A stretch of 9,139 nucleotides of DNA from Gammaproteobacteria bacterium (lineage in GTDB: Bacteria > Pseudomonadota > Gammaproteobacteria > Pseudomonadales > Azotimanducaceae), in the NCBI GenBank assembly GCA_027293665.1, contig JAPUFN010000113.1, positions 1 to 9,139 of the forward strand, written 5' to 3'. Positions within the stretch are counted from its first letter, which is position 1. Each line of letters starts with the position of its first letter. Under the pieces are notes generated by a model, which saw nothing but the letters and a program-made list of their open reading frames with translations, searched no databases and was not told the DNA's origin. Both the position numbers and the translations under genes were made by a program. Shown in pieces: positions 1 through 6,769 of the stretch.

Positions 1-1
1 G

Positions 2-328
2 GCCGTGCTCGCGATGGCGGCGAGCCTGCTGTTGTTCATCGCTGTCTACCAGATTGTCGATGACACACAGGCAACCATGGTGGGCGCCCTGCGTGGCTAC
101 AAAGACACTCGCATGCCGACGGTTTTCTCTCTCATTGGGTATTGGTTTCTGGCGCTGCCACTGGGCGCGGCTTTGGCGTTTGGCTGGTTTGATCTGCCTG
201 CGTACGGCGTCGCAGGCTTCTGGTTTGCAATGACGCTCGGCCTTGCCAGTGTCGCTGTCTGCATTGGCATCCGGCTGGTCTCGACGAGCAGGAACGATGC
301 GCGCATCGAGCGATTTGCACGCATCTGA
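2..328 (+). CDS. MATE family efflux transporter (NorM-like), C-terminal part; 5' end outside the window
   Basis: This is the last ~109 codons of an inner-membrane multidrug and toxic compound extrusion (MATE) antiporter, which exports cationic drugs or dyes in exchange for Na+ or H+. The reading frame is open to the left edge, so the start lies outside; the GTG at base 5 is internal. The segment A-L-R-G-Y-K-D-T-R-M-P (bases 86-118) matches the well-known NorM/MATE motif in the loop between late transmembrane helices. It is followed by two hydrophobic stretches (bases ~125-185 and ~200-290) that fit the last two of twelve helices, and then a short basic cytoplasmic tail ending in TGA. The gene converges with the minus-strand cluster, 43 bases away, and shows no functional link to it. 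The family call is firm; the substrate cannot be told. Confidence 0.88.
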   Translation, partial: AVLAMAASLLLFIAVYQIVDDTQATMVGALRGYKDTRMPTVFSLIGYWFLALPLGAALAFGWFDLPAYGVAGFWFAMTLGLASVAVCIGIRLVSTSRNDARIERFARI

Positions 329-371
329 TGTGCGCACGCGGAAAGTGAACCGATCTTTTGAAAATTATTCA

Positions 372-1451
372 TCAGCGATTCCATGAGGTGCGCGCAATCC
401 GGTCACCGGCGAAGGTGCCGAGGTACAACTCGCCGTCGTACTCGACAGCGACAGTCGCAGCACCCATTGGTGCACCGCGATTAGCAACAACTGCCACCCC
501 TGTCATGGTGGCCGGATCCAGTGCGACAATCTCAAAAGCGAAGCCGCAGGATCCCTGCTCTAGTCCCTGGCAGGCCATCAACTCCAGGAAACCATCAGTG
601 TGTGATGCGACCAGCAGCCTGCCGTCTGTCGACCAGGTAACGTTGTCCGGGCTTGCGACGTCTGCCACCGCGACCACTGTGGCTGTGGCCAGGTTCAGTT
701 TTCGAACTTCGCCTGCGATGTACATATTGATGAACAGATGACTTTCATCTGCTGATTTTTCGATGCCGTTCGGAAAAGGCCCGTTGCTGCCAGCCACCAT
801 TGTGAATCCGCGTTTCTGATTCCAGGCGTAGACGAAACCGGAGTCGGCACCGAGCAAAGCTGATTTCAGCATTGCGCTTGTCTGAGCGTCCTTCGGCATC
901 ATATGTGTCACCCAGAAACCGCCGTCCCGGCTCGCGACAACATCGTTGAAGAACGACTGGTCGGGACCTTCTGCGCAGCCCCGCCACTCGAGCGTTACGC
1001 CTGCAGCGTCTTCGAGTACTTCGAGCATTTCCACCGACTCACGCAAACCGTGATTGACGACGAGCAGCACATGCCGGCCGTCGGCACGTTGCTCCAGATC
1101 GATACCATGTGGCGCAAAGGCCGCAGCGTCTGGTGGTTCGCAAGCCGCACTGCCCCAACTGCGATCGTCGATGATCGCGCCAGTCGGTGGAAAAAGAACC
1201 TCAATACGACCGTCGCGCGGGGAATAAAAAACGAGGTTTCCAGCGACGGCGCCGTCCATGCCGCCAAACTGGCTGACCAGCAGCCCCTGATTCGATGGCA
1301 GTACGGCCAGGTCTTCGGGGTTCTGAAAGCGGCAGTCCGGTTGAATGCCGGCACTCGCTTCGCAGCCGATAATGGGGGTAGGGGACTCACCGCAGGCACC
1401 CAGAATCAACAAGCCAGTCAATGCAATTGGCCGCAGCAACTCTCGCAGCAT
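372..1451 (-). CDS. Paraoxonase/arylesterase-like six-bladed beta-propeller lipoprotein (SMP-30 superfamily)
   Basis: This is a predicted lipoprotein of 359 residues. The start at 1451 is preferred because it gives a clean signal peptide (basic start, hydrophobic core, lipobox L-G-A-C with the lipidated Cys at residue 20) and has AAGGTG about 8 bases upstream. An in-frame ATG at 1487 overlaps the upstream gene's stop as ATGA and has a GGAGG close by, but it would add an acidic 12-residue leader. After the signal comes a propeller resembling vertebrate PON enzymes. Residues matching the PON calcium ligands are E46 (N-P-E-D), N169 (F-N-D-V-V), N228 (P-N-G-I), D269 and N270 (P-D-N). Residues matching the PON His pair are H115 (P-H-G-I) and H134 (V-V-N-H-G). 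Known relatives hydrolyse lactones, aryl esters or organophosphates using calcium; activity here is inferred. It is the last gene of the minus-strand hydrolase cluster and would act outside the cytoplasm, anchored to a membrane. Confidence 0.8.
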   Translation of the reverse strand: MLRELLRPIALTGLLILGACGESPTPIIGCEASAGIQPDCRFQNPEDLAVLPSNQGLLVSQFGGMDGAVAGNLVFYSPRDGRIEVLFPPTGAIIDDRSWGSAACEPPDAAAFAPHGIDLEQRADGRHVLLVVNHGLRESVEMLEVLEDAAGVTLEWRGCAEGPDQSFFNDVVASRDGGFWVTHMMPKDAQTSAMLKSALLGADSGFVYAWNQKRGFTMVAGSNGPFPNGIEKSADESHLFINMYIAGEVRKLNLATATVVAVADVASPDNVTWSTDGRLLVASHTDGFLELMACQGLEQGSCGFAFEIVALDPATMTGVAVVANRGAPMGAATVAVEYDGELYLGTFAGDRIARTSWNR

Positions 1452-1483
1452 TACTTTTTCACCTTCCCCGTTGGCGGCTTGCA

Positions 1484-2500
1484 TCATTCGCCTCCAGACA
1501 TTTCCGGGGCACGCAATTCTGCGACCATGTCCGCCACCGCATCGACAACCAGCTGCGGCTGATCGAGCTGGATCACATGACCACTGTGCCGTGCAATCCG
1601 GCGCTGTCCACGAGCGGATAGCGCCGTCAATTCGATTTGTAGTTCGTCCCAGGCTACGCGCTGTGCCCGGGACATTTCAGCAGTGATCCCCAGCACCTCA
1701 ATTGCCTCCGGCTCATTGCCCTGGGACAGCACCGTCAGTGGCAGATCGCCAAGTTTTGCAGGGGGCGCGGTGTCGCGCAGCTTTGCCGTAAAACTTTGCG
1801 ACTCTGCCAGTATCGAAGAACAGGTATGCGATTGATTGACGTTGGCACGAAGCAGCGCCCGGATATCCTCGGGGATTTCGAGCTGATCGAATATTGCGCC
1901 CATTGCGTCAACAATCCGGACCACGCCCAGCGGCTGCAGCCAACTGCACAGCCGCAGAATCTGGTCACCGTCCTGCATGCCGTCGAACCTCGGCAGGCGG
2001 GTTCCCTGCTGTTCGTGGGACGAATCAACCAGCACCATCCCGATAATATCCTGTGGATACTGGTGGAAGTACTCACGCACATAGACGCCACCGGCGGACA
2101 TGCCGAGCAGCACATAAGGTCCTTCGACGCCGCCGAGCTCAATCAATTTATTGAGCCGTGTGGCCACTTCGTCCGCGCTGGCGACACGGTTGATTGGTTC
2201 GCTCCAATCAAGCCCGGGCCGATCGTAGGCGCAAATCTCGGAATGTTCGCTCATGGCATCGTGCACCAGGGACCAGCTCGATGAGCCGAAACCCAGTCCG
2301 GCTTCCAGTATGACGACCGGTTTACCGCTGCCGCGACAGTCGAGATGCATCTGCAGCCCATCAACCTCCACCAGCCGGCCGGGCGGGGGAAATTTTTCCC
2401 GATCGGCCGCTGCCTGCAGCCACTGGTAAGTGGCACCGGAGATTGTAAGTACGACGAGCAGACTGAGAATGGCGAGCAGAATCTTCGTGGTGAGTCCCAT
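1484..2500 (-). CDS. Membrane-anchored alpha/beta hydrolase
   Basis: This is a 338-residue serine hydrolase of the alpha/beta fold. An N-terminal hydrophobic segment (residues ~6-24) after a short basic start should anchor it in the inner membrane, or act as an uncleaved signal, with the catalytic domain in the periplasm. The fold begins at V-D-G-L-Q-M-H (46-52). The oxyanion region is E-A-G-L-G (66-70). The nucleophile elbow is G-M-S-A-G-G with Ser135, where the usual His before Ser is Met. The likely catalytic His is H308 in H-S-G-H-V-I. The acid is not certain; D159 (V-L-V-D-S) or a residue near 260-265 are candidates. The ATG at 2500 has AAGGA five bases upstream. The stop lies next to or overlapping the lipoprotein gene, which suggests coupled translation, and the epoxide hydrolase gene ends 59 bases upstream. 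The substrate is unknown; an ester or lactone is plausible. Confidence 0.85.
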   Translation of the reverse strand: MGLTTKILLAILSLLVVLTISGATYQWLQAAADREKFPPPGRLVEVDGLQMHLDCRGSGKPVVILEAGLGFGSSSWSLVHDAMSEHSEICAYDRPGLDWSEPINRVASADEVATRLNKLIELGGVEGPYVLLGMSAGGVYVREYFHQYPQDIIGMVLVDSSHEQQGTRLPRFDGMQDGDQILRLCSWLQPLGVVRIVDAMGAIFDQLEIPEDIRALLRANVNQSHTCSSILAESQSFTAKLRDTAPPAKLGDLPLTVLSQGNEPEAIEVLGITAEMSRAQRVAWDELQIELTALSARGQRRIARHSGHVIQLDQPQLVVDAVADMVAELRAPEMSGGE

Positions 2501-2516
2501 TGGTATCCTTACCGTT

Positions 2517-2541
2517 TGGTGTCAAAAATCTGGTGTTAAAA
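2517..2541. repeat. Short imperfect direct repeat in the intergenic gap
   Basis: TGGTGTCAAAA (2517-2527) is repeated as TGGTGTTAAAA (2531-2541), one mismatch in eleven and a 14-base period. It sits in the 59-base gap between the epoxide hydrolase and alpha/beta hydrolase genes. On the minus strand the copies read TTTT(A/G)ACACCA, and the one nearer the hydrolase start contains TTGACA. A matching -10 at 17 bases would fall over the start codon, so a promoter is not supported. It may be a small tandem duplication or a weak binding site. Confidence 0.4.
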
Positions 2542-2559
2542 GGCGAACGTCCCAGACAC

Positions 2560-3711
2560 TTAAATCTGCCGCATCAGTTTGAAGCATCCGCGGAGTTCCG
2601 CGACGAACAATTCCGGTTGTTCGAACGCGGCAAAGTGGCCGCCTTTGTTGAGTTCGTTCCAGTAAACAATATTGGTGTAGGTCTGTTCCGCCCAGGAGCG
2701 TGGGGTGGCAACAATTTCTTTGGGAAAGATACTGCATCCCGTAGGTAGATTAACCGTCGTGTCCTGACCGGAAAAAGCCCGGCCGAAACTCTCCCAGTAC
2801 AATCGAGCGGAAGATGCGCCACTGGCGGTCAACCAGTAGAACATGACATTGTCCAGAAGCTCATCGCGGCTGAGAACGTTTTCCGGATCCCCGTCGCAGT
2901 CTGTCCATTCGTAGAATTTCTCGATCACCCACGCAGCCTGACCCATAGGTGAATCGACCAGTGAATAGCCCAGCGTTTGCGGGCGTGTGCTTTGTTGTTT
3001 GGAGTAACCGGCTCCCCATTGCTGATAGTACTGGCCACCTGCGAGCGCGCGTTTGTCACGCTCGGTCGGATTCTCCAGTGCCTCTTTGGTCGGCCGCGCA
3101 CTGGGCATGTTGACGTGGATGCCGACGCAATGGCCCAGATTGGCTCTACCGATCGCGGTCGTTACTGCAGAACCCCAATCGCCACCTTGTGCGAAGTACC
3201 GCTCGTAACCCAGACGCTGCATCAACTCATCCCAGATTGTCGCGATTTTCTCAACACCCCAGCCGGTGCTCGCAGGTTTGCCGGAAAAGCCAAATCCGGG
3301 CAACGATGGGCAGATCACATGGAAGGCGTCTTCGGCTGAGCCGCCATGTGCCACGGGATCGACGAGCGGTTCGATGACTTTGTGGAATTCAACGACCGAA
3401 CCGGGCCAGCCGTGGGTAATCAGCAGTGGCACCGCCTGAGAGTGCGGACTTTCACAATGAATAAAGTGGATGTCCAGACCGTCAATTGCGGTCACATACT
3501 GAGCGAACTGATTATAGTGTGCTTCGCGGGCGCGCCAGTCGTAGTGCGTAAGCCAGTAATCCTGCAACTCCCTGGCATAGTTCAGTGGCAGGCCCTGCGA
3601 CCAGTCGTCGGGCGTTTCCGATTCCGGCCAGCGAGTGCGTTCGAGCCGTGTGCGCAAATCAATCAGATCCGTCTGTGGAATCTCGATTCGGAATTCTCTG
3701 ATATCGCTCAT
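2560..3711 (-). CDS. Epoxide hydrolase with EHN N-terminal domain (microsomal/juvenile-hormone type)
   Basis: This is a 383-residue soluble alpha/beta-fold enzyme predicted to open epoxides to diols through an aspartyl ester intermediate. The N-terminal EHN domain is recognisable from I-P-Q-T-D-L-I-D-L-R (residues 11-20) and T-R-W-P (26-29). The core shows the oxyanion motif H-G-W-P-G (His100), the nucleophile Asp178 in G-G-D-W-G-S, a lid Tyr in S-A-R-L-Y (Tyr305), the acid Glu332 in F-P-K-E, and the base His359 in G-G-H-F. The Glu-His spacing of 27 residues is as in mammalian microsomal epoxide hydrolase. All catalytic positions are therefore intact. The reading frame is open up to 3885, but the residues before Met at 3711 lie inside the kinase gene in another frame and are unlike the family; GGGGGAA stands just before this ATG. 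The gene follows the kinase by 52 bases in the same direction. No signal peptide is seen, so it should be cytoplasmic. The natural epoxide is unknown. Confidence 0.93.
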   Translation of the reverse strand: MSDIREFRIEIPQTDLIDLRTRLERTRWPESETPDDWSQGLPLNYARELQDYWLTHYDWRAREAHYNQFAQYVTAIDGLDIHFIHCESPHSQAVPLLITHGWPGSVVEFHKVIEPLVDPVAHGGSAEDAFHVICPSLPGFGFSGKPASTGWGVEKIATIWDELMQRLGYERYFAQGGDWGSAVTTAIGRANLGHCVGIHVNMPSARPTKEALENPTERDKRALAGGQYYQQWGAGYSKQQSTRPQTLGYSLVDSPMGQAAWVIEKFYEWTDCDGDPENVLSRDELLDNVMFYWLTASGASSARLYWESFGRAFSGQDTTVNLPTGCSIFPKEIVATPRSWAEQTYTNIVYWNELNKGGHFAAFEQPELFVAELRGCFKLMRQI

Positions 3712-3763
3712 GCTTCCCCCGTAGGCTCCATGCACGAGGATAAACTGCAATCGAGGTGGCGTC

Positions 3764-5905
3764 TCAGCTTTTCGCTGGTTCTGCCACTGGCAGGCGGACT
3801 CGGAACTCAGCACCCGGGTTTGCGTTCCTGACCTCGACATCGCCGCCCATCGCCGACACCAGTTCATGCACCAGTGCAAGGCCAATTCCGGTGCCCACTG
3901 TTTCCCGGGTAAGTTCTCTCTGGGTGCGATAGAACAATTTAAAAATTTTCTTCATCTGGTTTTTCGGCACACCCGGACCGTGGTCGCGAACCAGAAATTC
4001 CACCGAACCGTTGTGTACCCGGCTACTGAAGTGAATTTTTTTGTCTGCCGCGTTGGCTGAAAATTTCACCGCATTGTCGATCAGGTTAATCACGATCTGC
4101 ACGAACGCATCGGCATCCACTGCCAGCTCGACGTCCGGGTTCTCGTGTGCCTGGGTGAGTGTGAAACCGGCTTGTGTGACATGGCTGGAAATCTTGGAAC
4201 CCGCCAGATCAACCAACTCGCCAGTGCTGGTCACTTGCAGTTCGAGGCCGGAGCCCGTGCCGGTGGTGGAATCCGTACTGTTGCGGTTGATGCGGGCAAG
4301 CTGCAGCACATTGTTTATCAGGCGCGTGAGTCGTTCGCTCTCCTGAAAAATGAAGTCGTAGTAGGTGCGCTTTTTCTCCTCGCTGGCCCACCCGGCTTTG
4401 AGTATTTCGCCGTACATGCGAATCGAGGTCAGCGGTGTCTTCAGCTCGTGGCTCACGGCCGAGACAAAGTCCTGCTGCTGTTCGGCCAGTGCAATCTGCC
4501 GCTGACCGATTCGGTAAAGGAACGTGAAACCACCCAGGAGCAGCGCAAGAAATGCAAATGCCGTCCAGGCGATCAAGGTGCCTCCGGGCCCAGTCGGCAG
4601 GCGGGTGAAGCTGAAAATGAGCTCGATGGCGTTCACAGGCGCGGTCAGGCGGGTTCGATAGAGTAGTGTTCCAGTGATCTCGCTGGCGCGGGCCGAGTAA
4701 TCCGCAGCCAGGTGCGAACCCGATACGAACGTATGCAGAACCTCACCTTCGTGCGCGATCGTCAGATTGCTCATTGCCGCCAGGCCGGTTTCGCTGTAAA
4801 GGTTGCCGATCAACCCGTCCAGTAACGCTGTACGTTCGATAATTGCACCCTGCACGAAACGTTGTTGTTCCTGCCACACGTTTCGATAGAGCACGAAATG
4901 ATCCTGGTCTATGACATCGAACCGGAACGGTTCAACCTCGCTTTCGAATGTGTTCAGCCACTCTTCGCCGATATCGGTAAATTGGTATCCAATCCTGTCT
5001 ACCGGGGCCCCGACATTCTTCTCTAACCGGCGTGTTCGAACCTGTGCCTTGTCATCGGGAGTTGCTGCCGACGGCACTTCCTGTTCAGCCGTGACGCTCA
5101 AATAGGTTTGCGCCAACTTCAGCTCGGCCACGCTACCGAGTGGACTTGTGGTTTTCTTGGCCTGGGGTGCGTTCAGCCCGTCGAACACCCTGCGGCCGAT
5201 GGCGCGTTCGTTCTGCCGGTCGTCGGCGTCTGCGGTGGTGAGACTTGCAAGAGTACTCGCAGGAGTTTCCGCAGGCGAACGCATGAGCCTGTCGACAGAC
5301 GGCCGGGTAGAAATATCCGCAGAAATGGCTGCAGGTTCTCTTGCGGGCACTCGCGCAAATTCGCTCGAGGCGCCACTGGCGGCTGCCATCCGCCCACGCT
5401 CTCGCTCAGTGATCGCTATGTCGTCTGCGCGTTGACTGGACTGTTCGAGCAACTCGAAGACCTGGTTTTCGAGCGCAAGACGTTGTTCGTAATCGCGTGG
5501 TTGGAGGCTGACACTGGCATCCTGCTTTAACGTTTCTCTCGGCAGAAGCGGGGTGCTGAATGACCCGTCCGCATCAACCTGAAAGTAAGACACCAGCCCA
5601 GCCAGGCCACTTTCCACCGGAAATGACGATAGTGGTGAACGCTGCACGAGGTTGCCGTCGCCGACGATGAGGAATCCGAAGTCGACGACCGATTTGGCGT
5701 CTTCGGCTGCAAAAACTTCTGCGGCTCTGCGATCTATGCGAGCGGTAAGTTCAGCTGCGAGCGATTGATACTGATAGAAGGATTCGAACTGCAACTGGCG
5801 ATAGCCGAGGTAGACCAGCGCAACCGCAGGAATCAGTACAACGATGAAGATGGCGAGCAGAATGAATCTGAGCCGCTGGAGTTGGTTAGAGACAAGTGAG
5901 TTCAT
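3764..5905 (-). CDS. Membrane sensor histidine kinase with large extracytoplasmic region, no HAMP
   Basis: This 713-residue kinase is the partner of the response regulator encoded 2 bases upstream. One transmembrane helix lies at ~13-34 and a second at ~443-465, enclosing about 400 extracytoplasmic residues. Two more ordered blocks (~36-160 and ~300-440) are separated by a polar, Ala/Ser/Thr-rich, probably disordered stretch (~165-300). After the second helix there is only a linker of about 15 residues before the phosphoacceptor motif, so there is no room for a HAMP domain. The H-box is S-H-E-L-K-T-P-L with His486. The ATP-binding domain has the N-box N-L-I-D-N-A-V-K-F (607-615), G1 D-H-G-P-G (641-645), an F-box near F-K-L-F-Y (655-659), and G2 G-T-G-I-G-L-A-L (671-678). 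It is therefore expected to be an active HisKA/HATPase kinase. The sensed signal is unknown. No clear Shine-Dalgarno precedes the ATG at 5905, which fits translational coupling to the regulator gene. Confidence 0.94.
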   Translation of the reverse strand: MNSLVSNQLQRLRFILLAIFIVVLIPAVALVYLGYRQLQFESFYQYQSLAAELTARIDRRAAEVFAAEDAKSVVDFGFLIVGDGNLVQRSPLSSFPVESGLAGLVSYFQVDADGSFSTPLLPRETLKQDASVSLQPRDYEQRLALENQVFELLEQSSQRADDIAITERERGRMAAASGASSEFARVPAREPAAISADISTRPSVDRLMRSPAETPASTLASLTTADADDRQNERAIGRRVFDGLNAPQAKKTTSPLGSVAELKLAQTYLSVTAEQEVPSAATPDDKAQVRTRRLEKNVGAPVDRIGYQFTDIGEEWLNTFESEVEPFRFDVIDQDHFVLYRNVWQEQQRFVQGAIIERTALLDGLIGNLYSETGLAAMSNLTIAHEGEVLHTFVSGSHLAADYSARASEITGTLLYRTRLTAPVNAIELIFSFTRLPTGPGGTLIAWTAFAFLALLLGGFTFLYRIGQRQIALAEQQQDFVSAVSHELKTPLTSIRMYGEILKAGWASEEKKRTYYDFIFQESERLTRLINNVLQLARINRNSTDSTTGTGSGLELQVTSTGELVDLAGSKISSHVTQAGFTLTQAHENPDVELAVDADAFVQIVINLIDNAVKFSANAADKKIHFSSRVHNGSVEFLVRDHGPGVPKNQMKKIFKLFYRTQRELTRETVGTGIGLALVHELVSAMGGDVEVRNANPGAEFRVRLPVAEPAKS

Positions 5906-5907
5906 GG

Positions 5908-6621
5908 TCAGGTCAACGCGCCACTCAGTCGATAGCCGGCCCCGCGTACGGTCACCAGATGAACGGGGTGTTTCGGATCGGGTTCGAGCTTACGCCGGAG
6001 CTTGGCTATGTGGATGTCGACGGTGCGAGTTTCGATATCCAGATTTTTTGCGTAACCCCAGACTTCGGTCAGGAGTTCATCCCGGGAGACCGGTCGTTCC
6101 GCGTGGGCGTAGAGGTACTCGAGTATCTCCATCTCCCGGCGAGTGAAATGGATCGCCTGTTCATCGAAAGTACCCGCGAGATTTCGCGTATCAATAACTG
6201 TGTCAGAGCAGCCATCGGTTCGCAGCACAATCTCAACGACGTCGCTACCTCGCGAGCGACGTAACACGGCTGCGATTCTGAGCATGAGTTGTTCAACAGA
6301 AAATGGTTTGGCGACGTAGTCGTCGGCTCCCAGGCGTAATCCTCGAACGATATCTTCGTCGCTCACTTTCGCAGTCAGCATGATGATTGGTAGTTCTTTG
6401 TTTACATCACGTATCGCGTTGCAAACGTCGAACCCATTCATGCCAGGCAACATGATGTCCAGTAGAACCAGGTCGAATCTCCCGGCCAGCGCATGGTCCA
6501 GACCTGCGATACCGTCTTCGGCGCTCGTCACCTCGTAGCCGTGAAACAGCAGGACGTCGATCAGACCCGTACGAATCGCGGCCTCGTCTTCGACAACCAG
6601 AATGTGGGGTTTCGCGTTCAT
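5908..6621 (-). CDS. OmpR/PhoB-family response regulator transcription factor
   Basis: This 237-residue DNA-binding response regulator is phosphorylated by the adjacent kinase. The receiver domain has the acidic pocket E11-D12-E13 (V-V-E-D-E), the phosphoacceptor Asp55 (L-L-D-I-M-L-P-G), the switch Thr83 (L-T-A-K) and Lys105 (A-K-P-F). The C-terminal winged helix starts near I-H-F-T-R-R-E (157-163). It shows R-T-V-D-I-H-I-A-K-L-R-R-K-L, typical of the OmpR recognition-helix region, and ends with V-R-G-A-G-Y-R-L. The open frame runs back to 6690, but Met at 6621 is where receiver homology begins; the upstream extension would cross the inverted repeat in the promoter region. No strong Shine-Dalgarno is visible before 6621. 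It is the first gene of the minus-strand cluster and is divergent from the PspA-like operon, so it probably regulates both through the intervening region (inference). Confidence 0.94.
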   Translation of the reverse strand: MNAKPHILVVEDEAAIRTGLIDVLLFHGYEVTSAEDGIAGLDHALAGRFDLVLLDIMLPGMNGFDVCNAIRDVNKELPIIMLTAKVSDEDIVRGLRLGADDYVAKPFSVEQLMLRIAAVLRRSRGSDVVEIVLRTDGCSDTVIDTRNLAGTFDEQAIHFTRREMEILEYLYAHAERPVSRDELLTEVWGYAKNLDIETRTVDIHIAKLRRKLEPDPKHPVHLVTVRGAGYRLSGALT

Positions 6622-6661
6622 AACAGGTTCAAGCCTAGCAGTGGACGCTACATTCGCGCAT

Positions 6662-6702
6662 GTAAAGTTTTGGTAAAGAAATAGAACCACCTTTTTACCA
6701 AA
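6662..6702. promoter_or_regulatory. Candidate operator: 9-base inverted repeat plus GTAAAG direct repeat
   Basis: TTTGGTAAA (6669-6677) and TTTACCAAA (6694-6702) are a perfect 9-base inverted repeat with centres 25 bases apart. On the left arm GTAAAG occurs twice (6662-6667 and 6673-6678), eleven bases apart. Tandem hexamers at 11-base spacing are how OmpR/PhoB-family dimers typically bind. The site lies roughly mid-way in the divergent gap next to such a regulator, so autoregulation and control of the PspA-like operon are likely (inference). The 16-base loop and position make a transcription terminator unlikely. Confidence 0.6.
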
Positions 6703-6758
6703 CCGTGCCTACAAGCTCTTCGACTTGCGTCGCATCATCGCTTTCAACTTGATGCAAC

Positions 6759-6763
6759 AGGAG
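6759..6763 (+). promoter_or_regulatory. Ribosome binding site that fixes the PspA-like start
   Basis: AGGAG is followed by six bases and then ATG at 6770. The in-frame ATG at 6725 has no comparable site and would add residues unlike the family's amphipathic N-terminus. Confidence 0.75.
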
Positions 6764-6769
6764 CTACCC

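Larger units (their letters stand above)
6622..6769. promoter_or_regulatory. Divergent promoter region between the regulator gene and the PspA-like operon
   Basis: This 148-base gap separates two divergent start codons, so it must hold the promoters for both directions. The middle is AT-rich (about 6660-6702), unlike the surrounding coding DNA. I could not find convincing consensus -35/-10 pairs at 17-base spacing in either direction. That fits activator-dependent promoters but does not prove it. The repeats at 6662-6702 are the clearest candidate control element. Confidence 0.75.

Noticed and set aside
320..371. A possible terminator between the convergent MATE and PON-like genes
   Set aside because: Only a 4-5 base stem (GCAC/GTGC) without a following T-run was found in either direction; too weak to call.
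903..1562. A 219-codon open frame on the plus strand opposite the PON-like gene
   Set aside because: It is antisense to a gene with clear homology and a lipoprotein signal, its translation resembles no family, and it runs across the join between two minus-strand genes.
1796..2284. A 162-codon plus-strand open frame opposite the alpha/beta hydrolase
   Set aside because: It is a shadow of a well-supported hydrolase with an intact nucleophile elbow and no protein-like features of its own.
3712..3885. A 58-residue N-terminal extension of the epoxide hydrolase frame
   Set aside because: Most of it lies within the kinase's C-terminal coding region in another frame, is unlike the EHN domain, and a better start exists at 3711.
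6622..6690. A 23-residue N-terminal extension of the response regulator
   Set aside because: Receiver homology starts right after Met at 6621, and the extension would be encoded by the AT-rich promoter and inverted-repeat region.
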